Source of the DNA: Microbacterium aurantiacum
Lineage (GTDB): Bacteria > Actinomycetota > Actinomycetes > Actinomycetales > Microbacteriaceae
Direction of reading: 5' to 3'
Assembly (NCBI RefSeq): GCF_021654035.1
Contig: NZ_JAJPDW010000002.1
Coordinates: 1-64,000 of the forward strand
Length of the DNA: 64,000 nucleotides
Shown in pieces: positions 59,196 to 64,000 of the stretch; the first letter of the stretch is position 1, and every line of letters begins with the position of its first letter. The notes under the pieces were generated by a model. It searched no databases, was not told the origin of the DNA, and saw only the letters and a list, made by a program, of their open reading frames with translations. Position numbers and translations under genes: made by a program.

Positions 59196-59552
59196 GGTTT
59201 CTCCTGAGGGTCTGAGACGACGGAATCGTCGCAGTCCCCGCCCTGCCCGCCGGGGGAATCCCGACCGGCGGCCATGGTTGATAGGACGCGCGGATGCCGA
59301 CGCTACCGCCGCCGTGTTACGGACGTGTTCCAGCCATTCTCCCGGCGCGCCCGGCGGCGGTCACCGCGCAGTCTCCGAGTCTCGCCTGCGACGGATGTCG
59401 GACACCGGCCGCCCATATCCTCGAGCCCTCCGTCGGGAGCGACGCGTATGCCGCGACGCCAGCCTTCTCGAAAGAGCTGCGACGTCCGCTTGACTCTGCC
59501 GCTGCGTCAAACGGCAGAGTGAGGGTATCGAACGCACGCTGAGGAGGAGACC
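59196..59552. other. Divergent intergenic region
   Basis: 357 bases between the leftward nucleoside phosphorylase and the rightward MerR-type gene. It must hold both promoters. The only clear structure is the dyad at 59493-59520. Open frames here show no family sequence and no ribosome-binding sites. Confidence 0.5.
59490..59520 (+). promoter_or_regulatory. -35-like element with perfect dyad before the TipA-like regulator
   Basis: TTGACT (59490-59495) overlaps the dyad ACTCTGCCG (59493-59501) / CGGCAGAGT (59512-59520), perfect 9-base arms. TTGAC and GTCAA also form a second, nested dyad. A MerR/TipA operator controlling the gene at 59553 is likely. No convincing -10 was found at the usual spacing. 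Confidence 0.5.
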
Positions 59553-60302
59553 GTGACGGAGTGGGCGATCAAGGACCTCGCCAAGGCGACCGGCCTCACC
59601 AGCCGCGCGCTGCGGCACTACGAGCACATCGGACTGCTGCATCCGTCGCGTGTCGCGAGCAACGGGTACCGCTTCTACGGCGACGCCGAGGTCGCGCGGC
59701 TGTACCGGATCCTGTCGCTTCGTGCGCTGGACCTCCCACTGCCGACGATCCGGCGTGCGCTCGATGACCAGACGACCCTCGCCGACGCGATCGAGGGTCA
59801 CCTCGCTCTCCTCGAGGAGCGGCGAGAACGAATCATGGAACAGATCGCCGACGTCCGCCGCGTGCGGGACGCGGTGAGGAAAGGACGAGAGATGCCCATC
59901 GGCGACGTGTTCTCCGGTGTTGACGACAGCCGCTATGAGGAGGAGGTGCGCACCCGGTGGGGTGACGCAGCGTGGGAACGCTCCGCCAGGCGGCGCGCCG
60001 GGATGACGGATGAGCAGCGCGCCGACGACGACAGGCGAAGCCTCGACGTCAACGCCGCCCTGCGGGCGGCGGCCGAGGACGGTGAGGCTCCCGACAGCTC
60101 ACGATTCCAGGAGCTGATCGCCGTCCATCACCGCTGGGTGACCGAGCAGTGGGACGGGAAGGCCCCGAACCGCGCGGCGTACACCGGCCTGGCGGAGATG
60201 TACGTCGCCGACGAGCGCTTCGCCGCGGTCTACGGCGGTGAGGCGAACGCCGCGACGATCCGCGACGCGATCCGCATCTGGACCGACGCCCACCTCGCCT
60301 GA
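59553..60302 (+). CDS. MerR-family regulator with TipAS-like domain
   Basis: 249 residues from GTG 59553 with GAGGAGGAG upstream. N-terminal MerR DNA-binding domain (AIKDLAKATGLTSRALRHYEHIGLL), coiled coil about 70-110, then a TipAS antibiotic-recognition-like domain (about 125-249; RWGDAAWERSARRRAGM, HHRWVTEQWDG, YVADERFAAVYGG). TipA proteins bind thiopeptides and activate multidrug responses. No transporter neighbour is present. Confidence 0.92.
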   Translation: MTEWAIKDLAKATGLTSRALRHYEHIGLLHPSRVASNGYRFYGDAEVARLYRILSLRALDLPLPTIRRALDDQTTLADAIEGHLALLEERRERIMEQIADVRRVRDAVRKGREMPIGDVFSGVDDSRYEEEVRTRWGDAAWERSARRRAGMTDEQRADDDRRSLDVNAALRAAAEDGEAPDSSRFQELIAVHHRWVTEQWDGKAPNRAAYTGLAEMYVADERFAAVYGGEANAATIRDAIRIWTDAHLA

Positions 60303-60335
60303 CCCCGCGCCCCGCCCGCCCCCGCTCCTTGACGC

Positions 60336-60402
60336 CGAGACTGCATCCTCCGGTCGAGACAGCACGCCGCGCACGCAGTCTCGACCGGAGGATGCAGTCT
60401 CG
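60336..60402. terminator. 25-bp perfect hairpin after the TipA-like gene
   Basis: The arm at 60336-60360 (beginning CGAGACTGCATCC) is exactly inverted at 60378-60402; loop 17 bases. It follows the rightward MerR-type gene by 33 bases and precedes the next gene by 41, so termination is plausible. The stem is far longer than needed for that and there is no T run, resembling the palindrome at 30464-30524. Confidence 0.7.
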
Positions 60403-60443
60403 CGGCCAATCGGGGGACCCGGGGGCGGGGGTAGCGTCGAGGG

Positions 60444-61028
60444 GTGGATGAGCGGGGCGTGGTGGGGGTGGTGCTCGCGGCGGGCGCGGGGGCGCGCTTC
60501 GGCGGACCCAAGGCCCTCGCCCGGACGCCCGACGGCGAGCCCTGGATCGCGCGCGCCGTCGCGACGCTCACGGAGAGCGGATGCCGGGAGGTCGTCGTCA
60601 TCCTCGGCGCACGCGCCGACGAGGCGCGGCCGCTCGTTCCCGACACGGCGACCGTCGTCGTCGCCGCGGACTGGGCGGAGGGGCTCTCCGCCTCCCTCCG
60701 CGCGGCCCTGCGATCCGTCGGCGAGCGCCCGACGGATCGCCCGGCGGATCGTGCGGTCATCGTCCCGGTCGACACCCCCGACCTCCCGGTCGCCGCCGTC
60801 AGGCGCGTCCTCGCGGCATCCGTCATCACCGGCGCGCAGACGCTCGCGCGAGCGACCTACGCCGGCCGCCCCGGGCATCCGGTCGTGCTCGGCCGCGCGC
60901 ACTGGCCCGAGCTCGCCGCAACCGCCCGCGGCGACCGCGGTGCCGGCCCCTACTTCCGCGCCCACGGCGCCATCGAGATCGAGTGCGGCGACCTGTGGGA
61001 CGGCGCCGACATCGACCACCGCCCCTGA
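60444..61028 (+). CDS. MobA/MocA-like nucleotidyltransferase
   Basis: 194 residues from GTG 60444. NTP-transferase fold: GVVLAAGAGARFGGPKAL at the N-terminus, VPVDTPDLP for metal binding, and GRPGHPVVLGRAHW typical of MocA-type molybdenum-cofactor cytidylyltransferases. MocA prepares MCD cofactor for xanthine-dehydrogenase-family enzymes, so it would serve the enzyme at 46056-49684. A TAGCGT -10 candidate is at about 60432. Confidence 0.85.
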   Translation: MDERGVVGVVLAAGAGARFGGPKALARTPDGEPWIARAVATLTESGCREVVVILGARADEARPLVPDTATVVVAADWAEGLSASLRAALRSVGERPTDRPADRAVIVPVDTPDLPVAAVRRVLAASVITGAQTLARATYAGRPGHPVVLGRAHWPELAATARGDRGAGPYFRAHGAIEIECGDLWDGADIDHRP

Positions 61029-61050
61029 CGCCGGCACCGCGGCGAGGAGC

Positions 61051-61977
61051 TCAGCCGCGCAGCACCACGTTCAGCGGCTCTTCGCCCGCACGCAGGCGGT
61101 CGATCTGCTTCCGCACCAGGCGCGCGATCCGCGGGGTCATCGCCGACGAGGCACCGCCGACGTGCGGGGTGACGAGCACGCCCGGGAGCGACCAGAGAGG
61201 ATGCCCCTCCGGCAGCGGCTCGGGGTCGGTGACGTCGAGCGCCGCGCGCACCCGACCGCGCTCCACGTGCGCGACGAGGGCATCGGTGTCGACAAGCGAG
61301 CCGCGCCCCACGTTGACGATGAGCGCGCCGTCGGGGAGCGCCGAGAGGAACGCGTCGTCGACGAGACGGTGGGTACTGTCGCCTCCGGGGAGGGTGAGGA
61401 TGACGATCTCGGCGTCGCCGAGGAGCGCCGGCAGCTCGTCCACCCCGTGCACCGGCATCCCGTCTTCGACGCGCGCGCGGGAGGCGACGACCGTGAGGTC
61501 GACCTCGAACCCGGCGAGCCGGGCGGCGACGGCCTTACCGACCCCGCCCCAGCCGAGGAGCAGCACGCGCCGGTCGGCGAGGCTCTCGGTGAACACCGAC
61601 TCCCAGCGCCCGGCGGCGGTGTCGACGGCGAATTGATCGATGCGGCGCTGCGCCGCGATGGCGAGCCCGACCGCCAGCTCGGCGGTCGAGGTCTCATGGA
61701 CGCTCGCGGCGTTCGCGAAGAGGTGCCCGGCGGGCAGCAGGTCCTCGACGCCCTCGTAGCCGATCGACTGGCTCTGGATGAGCCCCGTCTCCACGCCCTC
61801 GAGGCGCGACAGGACGGTCTTCATCGACATGTACGGGGGCACGACCATGTCGATCGCCTCACGCGGGGCGGGCCCGTCCATCGGCCATACCAGCAGCTCG
61901 ACGTCGTCGGGCAGCTCGCCCAGGTCGGCGGCGAGGCGGTCGGTGGGCACGGTCACGACGATGCGGCGGGAAGTCAC
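61051..61977 (-). CDS. D-isomer-specific 2-hydroxyacid dehydrogenase
   Basis: About 308 residues from GTG 61977 (GTG 61986 also possible). NAD(P)-binding motif LLGWGGVGKAVAARL; catalytic Arg in NVGRGSLVD, Glu in DPEPLPEGHPLW and His in TPHVGG, all intact. The glycine-rich loop starts GWGGVG rather than GxGxxG with Gly first, as in the phosphoglycerate/hydroxypyruvate-like subgroup. The substrate cannot be told. Glyoxylate/hydroxypyruvate reduction would suit the purine pathway but nothing proves it. Confidence 0.88.
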   Translation of the reverse strand: MTSRRIVVTVPTDRLAADLGELPDDVELLVWPMDGPAPREAIDMVVPPYMSMKTVLSRLEGVETGLIQSQSIGYEGVEDLLPAGHLFANAASVHETSTAELAVGLAIAAQRRIDQFAVDTAAGRWESVFTESLADRRVLLLGWGGVGKAVAARLAGFEVDLTVVASRARVEDGMPVHGVDELPALLGDAEIVILTLPGGDSTHRLVDDAFLSALPDGALIVNVGRGSLVDTDALVAHVERGRVRAALDVTDPEPLPEGHPLWSLPGVLVTPHVGGASSAMTPRIARLVRKQIDRLRAGEEPLNVVLRG

Positions 61978-62026
61978 CCGCTCCACGCTACCCGCGGCCG
62001 TTCGCCCGGTCGGCCGCGCGCCCCGC

Positions 62027-62734
62027 TTAGACCGCCGCGGCGGCGAGAGCCGAGATCGCGGAGGTGAAGAACGGCAGGCCGTCCACGCCCGAGCGCATAG
62101 CGGCCGGGGTGTTCGGGCCGAAGCCCTCTTCGACGGCGTGCTCGGGGTGCGGCATGAGGCCGACGACGTTGCCGCGGTCGTTGGCGATCCCGGCGATATC
62201 GCGGAGCGACCCGTTCGGGTTCACGCCGAGGTAGCGGAACGCGACGCGTCCTTCGCCCTCCAGGCGGTCCAGTTCGTCCTCCGACGCGATGTAGCCGCCG
62301 TCGGCGTTCTTCAGCGGGATGACGATCTCCTGGCCGTCGGTGAAGTCCGACGTCCAGGCGGTGTCGGCGTTCTCGACCCGCAGGCGCTGGTCGCGCCGGA
62401 TGAACTGCTGGTGCGCGTTGCGGATGAGGCCGCCGGGGAGGAGGTGCGCCTCGACGAGCATCTGGAAGCCGTTGCAGATGCCGAGGATCGGCATCCCCTT
62501 CGCGGCGGCATCCTTCACCTCGGCCATGATCGGCGCGAGGGCGGCGATGGCCCCGGCGCGGAGGTAGTCGCCGTAGCTGAAGCCGCCGGGGAGGACGAGG
62601 GCGTCGACGCCCTCGAGGTCGTGCGAACCGTGCCACAGGGCGACGGGCTCGGCGCCGGCGATGCGGATCGCGCGCTGCGCGTCGCGGTCGTCGAGCGATC
62701 CGGGGAAGGTGATGACGCCGATGCGCGCGGTCAT
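62027..62734 (-). CDS. purQ: Phosphoribosylformylglycinamidine synthase subunit PurQ
   Basis: 235 residues, the glutaminase subunit of FGAM synthase in purine biosynthesis. Nucleophile Cys in [10 protein letters not shown], His/Glu in PHPEHAVEE, and [14 protein letters not shown] at the start. It overlaps purS by 4 bases. purL is not in the window. Confidence 0.96.
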   Translation of the reverse strand: MTARIGVITFPGSLDDRDAQRAIRIAGAEPVALWHGSHDLEGVDALVLPGGFSYGDYLRAGAIAALAPIMAEVKDAAAKGMPILGICNGFQMLVEAHLLPGGLIRNAHQQFIRRDQRLRVENADTAWTSDFTDGQEIVIPLKNADGGYIASEDELDRLEGEGRVAFRYLGVNPNGSLRDIAGIANDRGNVVGLMPHPEHAVEEGFGPNTPAAMRSGVDGLPFFTSAISALAAAAV

Positions 62735-62979
62735 TCGACGACCTCGATGCCGACCACGTCCTCGATGACGGAGTTGGAGAGGATGTCGTCGGCGATGCGC
62801 CGTGCCTCGGCGAGGATCTCGTCGGTGACCTCGCCCTCGACGGTCAGTTCGAAGCGCTTGCCGATGCGCACATCGGTGAAGGCGTCTTTGCCGAGTCGCG
62901 ACAGTGCGCCCGACACGGCCTTCCCCTGCGGGTCCAGAAGTTCGGCCTTGGGCATGACGTCGACGACGATGGTGGGCAT
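62731..62979 (-). CDS. purS: Phosphoribosylformylglycinamidine synthase subunit PurS
   Basis: 82 residues. The small bridging subunit of the FGAM synthase complex: [17 protein letters not shown], then VRIGKRFEL and a C-terminal helix and strand. Length is normal for PurS. ATG 62979 matches the family start MPTIVVDV. Translated directly before purQ. Confidence 0.95.
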   Translation of the reverse strand: MPTIVVDVMPKAELLDPQGKAVSGALSRLGKDAFTDVRIGKRFELTVEGEVTDEILAEARRIADDILSNSVIEDVVGIEVVE

Positions 62980-63111
62980 GATGAAGGCTCCGGATGTCGC
63001 GGGCAGGGGTGGGCCCAGTCTACGGCCGCCGCCCTCCCGACCGCGATCGTGCGACGAGCCTGGTCGAATCACGATCGTGCCCGGGCTGTGATCGCACCGT
63101 GACCAAAAACG

Positions 63112-63181
63112 TGGGAGCGCTCTCTTGACATCGTGGGAGCGATCTCATAGCGTGTGATCACGTTCGGTGGGAACGCTCCCA
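63112..63181 (+). promoter_or_regulatory. Promoter with three CebR-type operators
   Basis: -35 TTGACA (63125-63130) and -10 TAGCGT (63148-63153) are exactly 17 bases apart. Three boxes related to the CebR operator TGGGAGCGCTCCCA: TGGGAGCGCTCTCT (63112-63125), TGGGAGCGATCTCA (63134-63147, between -35 and -10) and TGGGAACGCTCCCA (63168-63181, just after the start). Strong repression by a LacI-family cello-oligosaccharide regulator is expected. Confidence 0.82.
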
Positions 63182-63260
63182 CGACACCGAGGTCTCCCGC
63201 ACCAGTCTGAGGCCGAATACTCTGCAACACCGATCGACCTGAACACACAAAGGAGTGACA

Positions 63261-64000
63261 GTGAACTCACGAGCCATGCGCAGAAGCGCTGCCGCGGTCG
63301 CCGCGTTCTCGGCGACCGCCATCGTCCTCGCCGGCTGCACCAGCGGTGGCGACACCGGTGGCGGCGACGCCGGTGGCGACGCGGGCAGCGACACCCTGAC
63401 CCTCGCCACCTTCAACGACTTCGGCTACACCGACGAGCTGCTCGCGGAGTTCACCGCAGAGACCGGCATCGAGGTCGTCCACAACAAGGCGTCGACGTCC
63501 GACGACGCCCGCGCGAATTTCTTCCAGAAGCTCGGCAACACCGGTCTCGCCGATGTCGAGGGCGTGGAGATCGACTGGTTCGCTGAGATGATGCAGTACT
63601 CGGACCTGCTCACCCCGGTGCCGGACGACGTCAAGGGCCGCTGGATCGACTTCAAGGAAGCCGCCGCGACGGACGCCGAGGGCAACCTCGTCGCCTACGG
63701 CACCGACATCGGACCCCAGGGCATCTGCTACCGCGAAGACCTGTACGAGGCCGCGGGGCTTCCGACCGACCGTGAGTCCGTCGAGGCGCTCTTCCCGACC
63801 TGGGACGCCTTCTTCGACGTGGCCGACGACTACACCGAAGCCACCGGTCAGCCCTTCGTCGACTCGGCGAACGCGGTGCTCCAGGGCATCATGAACCAGC
63901 TCGAGTACACCTACGAAGAGCCCGACGGCGCGATCATCGCCACCGAGAACCCCGACGTCCGCGAGTCGTACGACACCGTCGTCGAGCGCGCGGTGCCGAT
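63261..64000 (+). CDS. CebE-like sugar ABC transporter substrate-binding lipoprotein, 3'-truncated by window edge
   Basis: First 246 codons from GTG 63261 (AAAGGAG upstream). Signal peptide with lipobox VLAGC (C26), a Gly/Asp/Ser-rich linker (about 27-46), then a family-1 extracellular solute-binding domain (LTLATFNDFGYTDELLAEFTAE...). The pattern of the N-terminal lobe fits CebE-type cellobiose/cellotriose-binding proteins, and the CebR-like operators upstream agree. Permease genes should follow outside the window. No stop is seen before the edge. Confidence 0.88.
   Translation, partial: MNSRAMRRSAAAVAAFSATAIVLAGCTSGGDTGGGDAGGDAGSDTLTLATFNDFGYTDELLAEFTAETGIEVVHNKASTSDDARANFFQKLGNTGLADVEGVEIDWFAEMMQYSDLLTPVPDDVKGRWIDFKEAAATDAEGNLVAYGTDIGPQGICYREDLYEAAGLPTDRESVEALFPTWDAFFDVADDYTEATGQPFVDSANAVLQGIMNQLEYTYEEPDGAIIATENPDVRESYDTVVERAVP

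Noticed and set aside
63040..63080. Repeated CGATCGTG near purS
   Set aside because: Two copies of a short, self-complementary GC-rich word are easily chance in this genome and do not align with promoter elements.
1..64000. tRNA, rRNA, integrase, transposase or phage genes
   Set aside because: I looked for cloverleaf-like segments, conserved rRNA stretches and recombinase motifs and found none I could support, so the island's mobility remains unproven.

Overview
The window is high-GC actinobacterial DNA, most likely from a Microbacteriaceae member close to Microbacterium. This is inferred, not looked up. The supporting signs are frequent GTG starts, many 4-base ATGA/GTGA gene overlaps, TAGCGT-like -10 elements, a DUF222/HNH gene, DUF4307 and DUF6804 proteins, and CebR-type TGGGAGCGCTCCCA operators. 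About 60 genes are supported; the first and last are cut by the window edges.

Region 1 (1-19551, all + strand) looks like an accessory island for metal handling and extracytoplasmic protein maturation. It holds a CmtR-type metal sensor and a Cys-rich SPC-motif P-type ATPase, a DsbA-like oxidoreductase, a flavin-type oxidoreductase, a CDF zinc/cadmium exporter and CopC. These are followed by lspA, a TlpA lipoprotein, CcdA, ResB, a zinc-ribbon protein, CtaG, an apolipoprotein N-acyltransferase, two M23 peptidases, CcsB, a CopD-CtaG fusion, DUF4307 and a small thioredoxin-like protein. The genes are tightly overlapped. Three are damaged or suspect: resB has a +1 shift in a T run, copD-ctaG has an in-frame TGA, and the first M23 gene seems to lose its start to a shift. 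No comparable damage was seen in the rest of the window. No integrase, transposase, tRNA or att site was found.

Region 2 (19.6-30.4 kb) is ordinary chromosome. It has an ArsR regulator with a START-domain partner and overlapping operator, sufSU, an M20 amidohydrolase, a LacI regulator with an alpha-glucosidase and its operator, apt, and a MerR/GyrI-like regulator.

Region 3 (28.6-49.7 kb) is a large purine-catabolism block. Uricase, HIU hydrolase and OHCU decarboxylase run leftward. Allantoinase, a formamidase-family protein, an AtzH-amidase fusion, ureidoglycine-glyoxylate aminotransferase, allantoate amidohydrolase, an amidohydrolase and XdhC run rightward. Then come an NMT1-type ABC transporter, an adenine-deaminase-like enzyme and a cupin HTH regulator. 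A CDA-fold guanine-deaminase-like enzyme and a two-gene xanthine dehydrogenase (Fe-S and Mo subunits fused) run leftward. Together they could take adenine and guanine through urate and allantoin to ureidoglycine and oxalurate.

Region 4 (49.8-56.8 kb) is a sortase-assembled pilus locus: a 1,463-residue LPLTG adhesin, an LPITG backbone pilin and a class C sortase. A 15-bp perfect hairpin covers the sortase ribosome-binding site and start.

Region 5 (56.8-64 kb) holds a 20-bp tandem repeat, an HNH/DUF222 protein, a nucleoside phosphorylase, a TipA-type MerR regulator, a MocA-like nucleotidyltransferase, a 2-hydroxyacid dehydrogenase, purQ and purS. It ends with the start of a CebE-like sugar-binding lipoprotein behind a promoter bearing three CebR-type boxes. 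Long perfect intergenic palindromes occur at about 23.0, 30.5 and 60.3 kb.
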